Assembly: GCA_020912385.1 (NCBI GenBank)
Contig: CP087217.1
Span: 806,001-870,000, forward strand
Length of the DNA stretch: 64,000 nucleotides
Source: Neofusicoccum parvum
Taxonomy: Eukaryota; Ascomycota; Dothideomycetes; Botryosphaeriales; Botryosphaeriaceae
Direction: 5' to 3'
Under the pieces are notes generated by a model, which saw nothing but the letters and a program-made list of their open reading frames with translations, searched no databases and was not told the origin of the DNA. Numbering within the stretch: the first letter of the stretch is position 1; each line of letters opens with the position of its first letter. Positions 1-9,840 of this stretch are shown here, in pieces. The position numbers and the translations under genes are program-made.

Positions 1-351
1 CTGGCAACCCTGCATCACCCGCTCCAAAGCTCACCTCTCGCTCCCCTCTCCAGCCTCTCACCGTCTCCCGCCCCGAGGGCCATGCCCGCTGCGCCCACGC
101 TGAATCGCACAGGCGATGGACGGCCTGCCCCAGCCCGTGGCCCCTCTTGACGCATCCCTTCCCGCCCCGCTGGTTATGTCCGCCGCTATCCAAATTGCAT
201 GCGCGCCCGGCCAGCCCACGACACAGCAGCGCCGCCCCAGCCTCGACCGCGTCCACACCAACTCCGCCTGAGGCCCGCCAGGCCGAGTCCCCGCTGCTAA
301 ACGCCCTGCGCCGTCCACCCACTCCGCGCGCCCCGCCGCGACAGCTCCGCG

Positions 352-3300
352 ATGCAGAAGCCGTCCAGCACCAGCTCCAGAAGAAAAAGCTTCTTCGGCG
401 GTGCGCTGTCGCTCAATCCGCTGTCTGCCCTGACCCCCATCCACGACCCCGCCGACAGTGACAAAGAGAAGCCCGCCCCCAAGACGCTGCAGAAGCGCCG
501 CGCCAGCTCTTTCCTGGACGTTTCGCGGACCTCCAGTCCCTTTGGCTCCGACTCCCACTCGCCGAAGTCCCCGGCGCTCTCTCCTGCTCCCTCGCCCATA
601 GACACCAAGGGAAACCGCAGCCGCAATCCTCCCAGGATTGCCTCTTGGGTATCAGCCCGCTCTGCGTCTGATGATTGGGATGGCGAGCCCCTTAGCGCTG
701 TCTCCAGCAAGGCGCCCTCGGTGAACTGGGGCGAATTGCACGATGTTGGCCTCCGTTCTCGCAACGTTCTGCTGCATGGCGAGGTGCAGACGAGCAGTAC
801 CCTGTTTCGCAAGAAGAAGGAGTACCTCGTGCTGACTGAGACCCACGTCGTTCGTTTCAAGAATCAGCAAAAGGCTGCTGAAACCTTTACTGATATCCTT
901 ACCCCCTTGCGTCGAAGCTCGTCCCTCAGCCGAAGGCACAATTCAACCCCGTCCGCCGGCTCGTCTCAGGACTTCCATTCCTTCGTGTCGGATCATTCCG
1001 GTGACCGAAACGTCGGAACGCCGCTTCGTCAGATCATCGCCATCTACCAACTCGTCGACGACCGGCCTTACTTCGCTTTCGAGATATCGTATATTGATGA
1101 AGAGAGCAACAATGCCTATTCCATGACGCTGCAGTTTGGCTCCCCAGATGATATGCGCACATGGCTCAAATCCATACGAACCGCCGCGAGCCGCGTGCGC
1201 GGCCTCGACGATTGTCCTATATCTGAGCAGAACACTCGGCTCGCTGCAAGAATCGTCGAGCGAGAGGGCGATTACGACCCGAACAACTTTGCCCTCTACA
1301 AGGTGATCCAGCGGCCTCTGGGCCACTCCAAGGCAGCATCTTCGTCGTCCGACGACCTGACCAAGATCAACTCAAGTATCTGCTTCCTGGCTATCGGAAT
1401 TCACAAGGTTCATTTGATCCCGGTGTACAAAGCGAGGCAGCGTTCATCAAGTCCCAACTTGCTATCATACCCCCATGAGGTTTCATTTGGACTCTTGACG
1501 CTCACGTCGGTAAGACTGAGCGACAGTGACGATACATTCGAACTGGTGTTTAGGATGCCGATGCAAAAGCCCAAGACTCTCCTTATGGCTTCTCTTGCAG
1601 CTGGAGACATTGCGACCCGGCTCCACCATGTCGATCATTTCTTGCGGCCCGAATGGGAACCCCGTCCCTACATTTTTCTGGTTCCGGATGCCGTGAAAGA
1701 GCAGATCGTTGCGACATCAACAATTCAGAAGATTGACGAATCATCTTTGGATCGAACCATATGTGCCTACTGCATTGCGTACAATATCCCGCCGAATCTC
1801 ATACGCTATCAAGTCACTTTCCCAGCCGACGACTGGCCACGCTTCCAACTACTACCTCCTGACAACCCCAGAAGACCAGTGTATGGACCACTTGAGTTGC
1901 TTGCAGTAATGCGAGCACTGCGCTACCATGAGTCGTTCGGGACTATCTCATTCGCAGGCATACAGCTGGACGTCCTCAACGAGCTGTACGACCGCTTTGG
2001 GACGGATCACGTATGCACGAAAACCAAGCGCGGAACACCAATCAACGTGGCACTGGAAGACCTGGAGAGATCCTGCCTTTTGGTGCAAGAAATCAGGGCA
2101 CTCGCAGTTACGAGCAGGAAGCTCCGCCGTATGGATTTCACCTCTTGCATATTGCGCCAACCAGCGGATTACGTGGACGAGAGCAAGGAGAAAGACATTG
2201 GGTGCGGCATCGTTGAGGCATTGTTCCCACTCTGCAAGTATCAAACGACCAACGTGGACTGGATCGTTCTGAACAACATTCAGCTGGGCGAGACCGATCT
2301 TGATTACCTGATAGCTGCTGCCGCCGAAAAGATGTGCCATTTCCGTGGACTGGAAATGCGCCGGTGCGGCTTGAACGAGAGAAAAATGTCTCTCGTTCTC
2401 GATGCTATGCGGGCCCAAGAGAACACGCTTGAGGCAATTGATATCTCCGGCAATCCAGCACGACTCGTGCCCGCGATTTTCGAACCTCAACTAAGTGTAT
2501 TCGGCTACATACGCATTCTCAACCTTTGCAACGTTGCACATACGGCCGGGCCCGAGCCTTTGTTTACAGCCGACACCCTCCTCGCCTGGCGGTTGCACGC
2601 GCTTAATTTGAGTGGCACCGTCCTGAACCACGAGACTGTGGACGCGATATCCATTTACCTAGCGAGCCCACAGTCAAGTTCCCTTCGTGAACTGAGGGTT
2701 GATCATACTGGTCTCACCGGAAGGCAAATCGCGCAGTTGATGATATCTATGACGAAAACCCCTGGAATCGCCCGAGATCTCCTGATGGACGTCAGCCAGA
2801 ACCGAATTGAGGTATTCCACGACGAGTTTGCAATGGCAATTTCCGAGGGATATGCACCCACTCAGCTTATCATCACACTTGTGGACTACGAGGATGAATC
2901 GCACTTTGCGCAGCTAGTTCTTGCCATCGCCGCCAACAATACCGTCAAACATCTAAACCTTACAAAGGTATCCCTACCATATGACGCCTCAGAGCAGACT
3001 TGCCAAGCGCTGGAAAAAATGTTTGCTGAGAATAGCACCCTCATGAGCTTGGACATATCCGGTGAGAACTCCAAACTCGAGATAGCCAAGCTGGGGGTGG
3101 GAATCAACAGGGCATTGTGTGGCTTGAAGCACAACAAGTCCTTGAGGGTTCTTCACATACAGAATCAGAACCTTGGGCTGCAAGGAGCAAGTACGTTGGC
3201 GGACGTGCTCAAAGTGAATACTACATTGGTCGAAGTCCATTGCGAAAATAACGGCATCCCACTTCAAGGATTCACAGATCTGGTCAATTCTTTGCACTAC

Positions 3301-4128
3301 AACACAACCTTGCGGTGGCTCCCTGTCATGGTCGAGAGCAGGCAGGAGACTCTTCGGCAAACCGAAATGGCCGTCAAAAACATGCGCAGTGACACATCCC
3401 ATCATCCGCAGTCAAGGACAGCATCGCTGCGTAACAAGGTCGCCATTAAAATGGGAAAGCATCCAATTGAGAAACATGCTCCGCAGCAAATGTCGGAACA
3501 GGATGTGAAGGCTGCAGTGCGGCTTGTGGAGGAGAGCTGGGATAGGCAGGCCCACCGATTGGGCTTGTATCTGCATCGGAACGCGAACATCGCAGCGGGT
3601 ATTGAGACGCCTCTGGATGTAGAGGAGGAGCAATTCGAAAGACCGCATGACCGTCCATTGAGCATGGGCAAGATCATTGAGCAAGTACAGATCGAAAGCA
3701 CGCCTACCATAGAAAAGGAAACGCTTTTCGAGGCAGATGCATTGAGCATCAACACGATGAACACCGTTCGTCAACAAAATCAGCGACAAAGTCAGGAGAG
3801 TCATCCACGAAGTCACCGGCCGAGCCAGGACCGCCAAGCCAGCCAACAGCTATCTCGACCAAGCATTGATAGGAGTTGGGATGCGAGCGAGTCGTCGGAA
3901 AGAAGGGACACTTTGGCGGACTCCAGCTATGACGATGTCACAGTGGCGCTATCGAAGGAACTGGATATTTCTCTCCAAGATGCGCAGACGCTTATGGATG
4001 CCGACTTTGCGGCAAGGCTCGCACAGATGAGCCCAACATCACCAACAACACCAACGTTCCCAACCGCGCCACGATCACCAACGACACCGAGACAGCTTCC
4101 GATAAGGAGCGGGGGAACACAGCACTAA
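352..4128 (+). CDS. PH-domain and leucine-rich-repeat protein (CARMIL/RNI-like scaffold)
   Basis: This is a single-exon gene of 1258 aa whose ATG at 352 is the first in a long open frame. The N-terminus (about 1-125) is Ser/Pro-rich and basic, as in disordered phospho-regulated tails. Residues about 139-282 read as a pleckstrin-homology domain: it opens VLLHGEVQTSSTLF, has basic strand residues (FRKKKEYLVL), and ends in a helix with the typical Trp (DDMRTWLKSIRTAA). Residues about 640-985 contain irregular leucine-rich repeats (for example LEAIDISGNPARL, LHALNLSGTVL, VKHLNLTKVSL, LRVLHIQNQNL). The C-terminus is Gln/Ser- then Pro/Thr-rich. PH followed by an RNI-type LRR resembles CARMIL-like membrane or cytoskeleton scaffolds; this is a family-level inference and no enzymatic motif is visible. 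It stands alone, with the next gene more than 1 kb downstream. The domain calls are fairly secure, but the cellular role is unknown. Confidence 0.85.
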   Translation: MQKPSSTSSRRKSFFGGALSLNPLSALTPIHDPADSDKEKPAPKTLQKRRASSFLDVSRTSSPFGSDSHSPKSPALSPAPSPIDTKGNRSRNPPRIASWVSARSASDDWDGEPLSAVSSKAPSVNWGELHDVGLRSRNVLLHGEVQTSSTLFRKKKEYLVLTETHVVRFKNQQKAAETFTDILTPLRRSSSLSRRHNSTPSAGSSQDFHSFVSDHSGDRNVGTPLRQIIAIYQLVDDRPYFAFEISYIDEESNNAYSMTLQFGSPDDMRTWLKSIRTAASRVRGLDDCPISEQNTRLAARIVEREGDYDPNNFALYKVIQRPLGHSKAASSSSDDLTKINSSICFLAIGIHKVHLIPVYKARQRSSSPNLLSYPHEVSFGLLTLTSVRLSDSDDTFELVFRMPMQKPKTLLMASLAAGDIATRLHHVDHFLRPEWEPRPYIFLVPDAVKEQIVATSTIQKIDESSLDRTICAYCIAYNIPPNLIRYQVTFPADDWPRFQLLPPDNPRRPVYGPLELLAVMRALRYHESFGTISFAGIQLDVLNELYDRFGTDHVCTKTKRGTPINVALEDLERSCLLVQEIRALAVTSRKLRRMDFTSCILRQPADYVDESKEKDIGCGIVEALFPLCKYQTTNVDWIVLNNIQLGETDLDYLIAAAAEKMCHFRGLEMRRCGLNERKMSLVLDAMRAQENTLEAIDISGNPARLVPAIFEPQLSVFGYIRILNLCNVAHTAGPEPLFTADTLLAWRLHALNLSGTVLNHETVDAISIYLASPQSSSLRELRVDHTGLTGRQIAQLMISMTKTPGIARDLLMDVSQNRIEVFHDEFAMAISEGYAPTQLIITLVDYEDESHFAQLVLAIAANNTVKHLNLTKVSLPYDASEQTCQALEKMFAENSTLMSLDISGENSKLEIAKLGVGINRALCGLKHNKSLRVLHIQNQNLGLQGASTLADVLKVNTTLVEVHCENNGIPLQGFTDLVNSLHYNTTLRWLPVMVESRQETLRQTEMAVKNMRSDTSHHPQSRTASLRNKVAIKMGKHPIEKHAPQQMSEQDVKAAVRLVEESWDRQAHRLGLYLHRNANIAAGIETPLDVEEEQFERPHDRPLSMGKIIEQVQIESTPTIEKETLFEADALSINTMNTVRQQNQRQSQESHPRSHRPSQDRQASQQLSRPSIDRSWDASESSERRDTLADSSYDDVTVALSKELDISLQDAQTLMDADFAARLAQMSPTSPTTPTFPTAPRSPTTPRQLPIRSGGTQH

Positions 4129-5220
4129 AGCGTTGAGCATTGAGAGCATCTGAGCCTATTTTTCGCATATGGATGGAAGGGCATTCGGGGGGCATCGGTA
4201 GAAGGGACGTTTTTGGAAGAGGGCGGATCTGTGAATATGGATGGGATTATCAAACCGAACAAGGTTCATCAGCAGCAGAGAGCATGCATCCAGGCGTTGT
4301 ATACCATGTTAGTGTTTTTTTTTGCTTGATATTTCCGGGACATCGCAATCTCGCTCCATCTGTTGCTCTCTGCTTTGGAAGATCAAACATGCGGCGGTCA
4401 GAATCGGTCGTTCAAGCCTCTGTTTTCGGTCCTTTTTACATTTCATTGTCATTCCTCTCCAGGCAACGAACGTCATGGTTTTCACGAATATCCATACAGT
4501 CTTCTCAGCTTTCCTACCCTTTCTTGTTTTTTTTCTTTGCCTAAGGCGTTGCACAAAAGACTCTTCTGTTTTCCTTGCCCGTTCTAAAGACGTCGTTCCT
4601 TCGGTCATTTTTCCTTTTACGGCGCGTTGTCGAACCTCCCTGCGGGAGAACAGAGGGCGTAATGTGTGGAATCGGCTGTGTCGCGTCAGCGTGACACTCC
4701 AATGTTAGATGGAATCAAGGGCTTATACATACAGTACAAAACTTGCTCCGCAGTTGAGTCCATGTGAGGGCCTTGTCGATTTCACTCTTCACCCATACGG
4801 AGAGTTGTGCTTTGTGTTTCTTTCGGGGGATGATCGGGGACAGTAGTTCAGAGAAGTTCGGTAAGTTCTCGTTTGTGCTACGGTGTTCGTATGGTTTTTC
4901 GAGGTCTGGATTTGCCAGTATGGTCTGATTTCGGATGGAATGCAGTGATACTGGAAAAAGGGTGCAGAAAGGCTCTCAACAGGTTCTTTGGAAGTGGACT
5001 TGCATAGTCCATTCGTTTCTGCTTTTGCCCTTCATATATCAGAGCTCGCACGTACTGACATCACAATGGCAATAATCGTTAACCGTGCTACAGGCTTGTC
5101 AACTAGCGTGTCGGGATGGTGTTGAGGCACCTAAATGTGAGCAGTGCGAGCTCTCCTAACACGAACACGCACCAGCCAATCATAAGCTGCGAAGTACGAA
5201 TTTTATTTCCATCATCGAGG
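4129..5220. other. Intergenic, no gene seen
   Basis: This is the 3' flank of the PH/LRR gene and the 5' flank of the GH78 gene. It is T-rich (runs of T near 4312-4322 and 4528-4536). Small open frames on both strands overlap each other and have no recognisable domain. Confidence 0.6.
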
Positions 5221-5227
5221 TATAAAG
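5221..5227 (+). promoter_or_regulatory. TATA-like box of the GH78 gene
   Basis: TATAAAG lies 26 nt before the ATG at 5247 and 68 nt before the in-frame ATG at 5289. That spacing favours 5289 as the translated start, because a transcript driven by this box would probably begin after 5247. Confidence 0.4.
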
Positions 5228-5288
5228 GAGATAAACCGGACTGATCATGAAGGGCCATCAGAACCGTTCGTTTGCCACAGTATCCTCA

Positions 5289-7880
5289 ATGCTTCATACT
5301 CTCCATCTCATTCTCTTCGGCGGCACTGTCTTTTCGGCTCGCGCTGCCATTGCCACCCGAAATGGAGCCAACGGTCTCTCCGATGCATTTGCCTCGGTCA
5401 CCAAGACAAACGACGGAACTATTTCCGGCAGCTTTTTCAACGGGAACCTTACGTTGCGATCAGATGGAATGCAACACGACATATTTGTCATCGATCATGG
5501 AATCGAGTTTGGCGGTTTTCCAAATTTCCAGGTGCTTCATCATTCAGGCGACACCTCTGGCTTCGAGATGATGTACAGCGAAACTCGGGCTTTGCTGGAC
5601 AATTACATGGTTGGAATATTAACCTTCTCATCTCCCTGTTGGATTGAATCTAATCATCATTCTTCTATAGGGGGATGGACCACTTCCTCTCGCCGCAGCC
5701 ATGGATTCCTACCGGGTCAACCGTTACAACATTACGGAGAAAAAGGTTTACACGAACCGGCTGATCCAAGGAGGCCAGCGCTACCAGAAGCTCAATCTAT
5801 CGACCTCTGGTGACCTTGTACTCACAGCAGTAGGGATCAAGCTCTCGGAACCAAAGCTTCCCATCGAAGACATTCCTGGCAAGTTCGAATGCTCCGACGA
5901 GTCTTTGAACAACATCTGGACTACTGGGGCGCGGACCATCCAGAGGACTGAAATCAAGGCCGGAACAACACCTGAGTTCTACGAGATCTCGGAGCAAGGC
6001 TTGCTGTGTGAAAGCCAAGTGCCACAGCCATATTCCAGTATACGTGCATCCGCTCTAACGAGCTACGATCTTACCTTCCAGGCAAAGCCTTTGAAGGGAG
6101 GGTTCGGATACACCGTTTTGAGCGATACTCTTGGGAATGGCATCTACGTGCTGGTAGATGTAGAGAATCTATTGATTGCGGCATATGCTGGCAGCACTGA
6201 ACTAGACGGGTCCCCTCTCGCTAAAGCAATGCTCGACTCGGAGAGTGTCTCCTTGAACGCCTGGCATGAAGTTCACACGCAAGTCAACGTCACGGACATC
6301 ACGGTCACCATCAATGGCGCCACAGCCCTAGACCTCAGCCAGACTTCTTCATTTTACGGCTCATTTGGGCTCGGTGCCTCTTTCCAGCACAAAGCACTTT
6401 ACCAGAATGTCACTTTGTCCAGCAATGGAGACGAGATCCTCAAGTCCAGCCTCACCTCAAAGGCAGACCTGGATTACTTCCTTGCTGGCACAAACCCGCT
6501 GTCGGTCAGCGTTGACGGCGCCCGAAGAGATCGGATCGCCTACTCGGGTAAGTGTTGATCAGCCCGCTCTGCAATGATGTTCTTTTTCCGCTAAGTGTTC
6601 CAGGGGACCTTGAGATGGCCGTCCGCACCGCGTTCGCGACGACCTACGGGATCGAGTATCTCAACGGGACCTTCAACCTCCTCGGATCCTTTCAGCTCAC
6701 GCCTGGCTATTTCGTCCCCACCGTGAAGATCCAGCAGAGCCCGCGCACCGAGCCCATCGACGCGAACGTCACCGGCTTGATTGGGTACTCGTTCAACCTG
6801 GTCTCGGCCATGGGGGAGTACTACATGCTGACCGGAGACGCCGCCTTCGCCCGCCGCTGGGGGCCCGCGGCCAGGGAAATGCTGGACTGGGCGCACAGCC
6901 AGTCGTCGGGCCCGACCGGCCTGTTCAACGTCACCGACGCCGCCTTCGGGGGCGACTGGGACTACTACGACCCGGCGCAGACGGGCGTGGTGTCCAAGTT
7001 CAACGCCGCGTACGCCTGCGCGCTGCAAGCCGCCATCCCGATGCTCTCCGCCGGCCGCAACGGCTCGACCGACGCCGCGCTCTACGCAGGCCGGCTGGCG
7101 GCGCTGCGCCGCGCCATGAACGCGCACCTCTGGACCGCCAGCCTGGGCGCCTACGCGCTCTCGACGACCGACCGCACCGCCTTCGCGCAGGACGCCAACG
7201 CGCTGGCCATCCTGGCCGGCGTGCCGCCCTCCGCCAACGCGACGGCCCGGCTGCTCCGCACCATGCGCGCCGCGCTGCTCGTGCCCGCCGGCGCGCTCGC
7301 CTTCTCGCCCGCCGCGTCGCCGCGCCGCCTGCGGTCCATCAGCCCCTACGCGTCGGGCCACCACCTGCGCGCGGCCCTCGCGGGCGGCGACCTCGCCGCC
7401 GCCGCCCACCTGCTGCGCCGCCTCTACGCGCCCATGGCCGACCCCGCCGCCGCCAACCACACCGGCTGCTTCTGGGAGGCGCTGACCGAGGCGGGCGCGC
7501 CCGGCCTGGGCCCCGCCACCAGCCTGTGCCACGCCTGGGGCGCCGCCGCCGCGGGAGAGCTGTCACGCAGCGTGCTGGGCGTGCGGCCGGTGCGGCCCGG
7601 GTTTGCGGAGTGGGCGGTGCGGCCGGTGAGGATGGGGCTCGGCTGGGCGAGGGGCCGCCAGGTGACGCCCGCGGGGCCGATCGACGTCGAGTGGGCGGTC
7701 GATGGGCGTGGGAGATGGGGAATTAATGTGACGAGTCCTGCCGGGACGGTGGGGAAGGTCTACGTCCCGGACGACGTGGTGGCCGGCGGGGGCCTGGGGT
7801 ACGAGGTCAACGGCGTGAGGCGGGAGGGCAGCGTGTTTGAGGTTGAGGGGGGCGGGCGGTTTGTGCTGAGGCAGCTTTGA
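5289..7880 (+). CDS. Secreted alpha-L-rhamnosidase-like glycoside hydrolase (GH78-type, six-hairpin)
   Basis: Rebuilt as exons 5289-5609, 5671-6547 and 6604-7880, with introns 5610-5670 (phase 0; unusual donor GTTGGA) and 6548-6603 (GTAAGT). The product is about 824 aa. I chose ATG 5289 because it opens a compact signal peptide (MLHTLHLILFGGTVFSARA); an upstream in-frame ATG at 5247 would add 14 polar residues. The junctions restore family-like strings: YMVGDGPLPLAAAMD across intron 1 and RIAYSGDLEMAVRTAF across intron 2. The C-terminal half reads as an alpha/alpha six-hairpin catalytic domain (GDWDYYDP, FWEALTEAG), followed by a beta-sandwich typical of fungal GH78. Many N-glycosylation sequons fit secretion. 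Expected role: extracellular release of rhamnose or related sugars from plant glycosides. Exon 3 is far more GC-rich than exons 1-2. Substrate specificity cannot be read from sequence. Confidence 0.85.
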
Positions 7881-8005
7881 GGGAGTTGCGGCACACCTGG
7901 GCAATATTTGTAGAAGAGCTGTGGGCTCTGTTGACTGTGCTCTGGAGACCACGTCTACGCTCCTCACAGCCCCGTCGCATGGCCTTCTTCCACGTACGGC
8001 AGCAT

Positions 8006-9476
8006 CTAATTGATTTCTCTCAGTGACTCGTCGTGGAACTGGAGGATGGAGCTCCTCCAGTCTTCAGGCAGAAGCTCCAGCGTGACCGTCAATAGCATCT
8101 GACCCCAGGCGTCCGCCCACCAATACCCCCGAAGCCTGCGGAACAAGACGGCATATTCGGCAAGAACAAGAAGCGCGCCACGCCGGTGTGACTCGATATA
8201 TGCCATGTATCGCTCGGAGACGGAGACAGGCCACGTCATCGTCAGGCCAACAGTCTCGACCTGTTGCTGCGCTTGCCCGTCCAGAAGAAGCTCTGCGTAT
8301 TCGCGAAGGACGTGCAGTGCTTCCAGACAAACACGCCGTTCTTCTTCTCCAGCATCCTGATCCTCGACGAGAAAGCAGCGGAGAGCGGCAAAGTGGGACT
8401 CCTGCTCTGGAGTGAAGCGCCCCTTTGGCTTGTGCATGATGCCATCGGCGATCGGCCTGAGCGGACTCTCCATGATCCATCCAAACACAGCATGGTTGTC
8501 GTGGCCCAAAATTGATGGAACGCCCCGCAGCAGGCGCAGGGACATCGTCACATCATCCAGGCACCCTTCAGATGGAGTGCCGCAGGAGAAGTGCCTCAGC
8601 CAAGGCTCGGAAGCAAACGTATAGACCAACAGGAAAGAAGATGAGAGGAAGGTCCCCACGCAGTTCTCTGGGGTGATGTTTGCGAGCTGGGCTCGGAGCA
8701 TGCCGATACTGCGGTTCTGATATTCCACAGCTTGGCGGACGTACTCCTCCTGCCGCTCTGGCGTCGGGTCGACGTGTGCACGGTGGAGCGCGGTAATTGC
8801 GAGCATGCAGAGCAGTAAGCTGGGATCCGAGAATGCGATCTTCGGCGCAACCAAGGTGTAAATCTCGACGATCTGGGGCAGATCGGCGAGTGTGAGGCTG
8901 GTGTGGACCGTGTAGTAATATAGGAGGCTCATGTCGTCAGCGCTGAATTTCTGTGTCGCTGAGCAGCTGGTCGATGCAGTGGGCGTGCAAGGAGTGCCGG
9001 GTGCAGTCGATGGGATTGGCGTCGACACCAGATTGTTTGATGGTTCGGATGCGCTGTTGCGGAGCATGTCCGGAGCGGACCACTGGGATTCCCCCACTGG
9101 AGAGGCGCTCCCGGGAAGCGGCTGGGGCTCGGGATGAGGGAAGCTGCAAGACATCCCTCTCCGGGAACAATTGTCGCACATAGGCTTGCCTTCATCGCAC
9201 TGTTGATGAGCCGTCAGCAGTCATGTAGTGAACACCAGCCTATGAACTCATTCAAAGGCGACCGTCCATGTATGGAGATGGCAGTAGCAAAATAAGACAG
9301 CTTGACTGTGCCGCAGAGAGATGCTGTGATGTGGCGTAGAACCACGAGAGAGGGGTTTTCGGGACACGGATGGCGGTTCGCACCTTCACATGACGCTGTT
9401 TGCAAGTGTAGCACCCCGTCCTCGATTTCTTGTGTGATTTCCTGACAGCTATAGCCTTTGCCGAGTGCGCTGGCAT
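8006..9476 (-). CDS. Zn2Cys6 transcription factor, Upc2-like
   Basis: Two exons, complement(8006-9199, 9384-9476), with a 184-nt phase-0 intron 9200-9383 (donor GTGCGA); the product is about 428 aa. The intron splits the zinc cluster: exon 1 ends GCYTCKQRHVK and exon 2 opens CDEGKPMCDNCSRRGMSC. Joined, they give the exact C-X2-C-X6-C-X6-C-X2-C-X6-C spacing of a Gal4-type binuclear cluster near residues 20-50. A Ser/Thr/Pro linker follows, then a helical region (LLYYYTVHTSLTLAD, LLLCMLAITALHRAH) of the kind found in Upc2-type sterol-uptake regulators. The short N-terminus before the cluster is also typical of that group. It lies next to a sterol-glucosyltransferase-type gene and an RTA1 gene, which suggests, but does not prove, a lipid-related regulon. 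The family call is secure; the Upc2 subgroup is an inference. Confidence 0.85.
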
Positions 9477-9840
9477 TCCGACTTTGCTTGATACAGCAGG
9501 GATTGCTGACGGCAGAGACTGATGAATTCGATGAGAACAAGACGGGGATCAAGGGGTCTGCAGGTCGAACGCTGAATCAGATCCTGCAGTGTTCACGTGC
9601 TTCCTAACCCTATTCTGTACTAGAGTCTAGCAATTGCCCCGTGATACGAGCTGCTTATGACCATTATCATGCTCGGCAAGTGTGGTTCTCAGCCCGGGTG
9701 TTGTGTTGTCCCCCCGGTCTGTGGCGGGCATCTCTTGGTGTCACTTCGTCTTTTGCATGTTCTCGAAAAAGCTTATTTACAGCGTTTCAGCCTAGCAGGG
9801 TGACAGCGCGTGCCGTCCTGAGGCAAATTAGTTGTTCAGC
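9477..9840. other. Short intergenic interval
   Basis: This is the 5' flank of the Zn2Cys6 gene and the 3' flank of the glucosyltransferase gene. I see no gene or clear motif. Confidence 0.5.

Noticed and set aside
6591..7532. Long antisense open frame opposite GH78 exon 3
   Set aside because: It is Arg/Gly/Ala-rich without domains and arises from the GC-rich codons of the real gene on the other strand.
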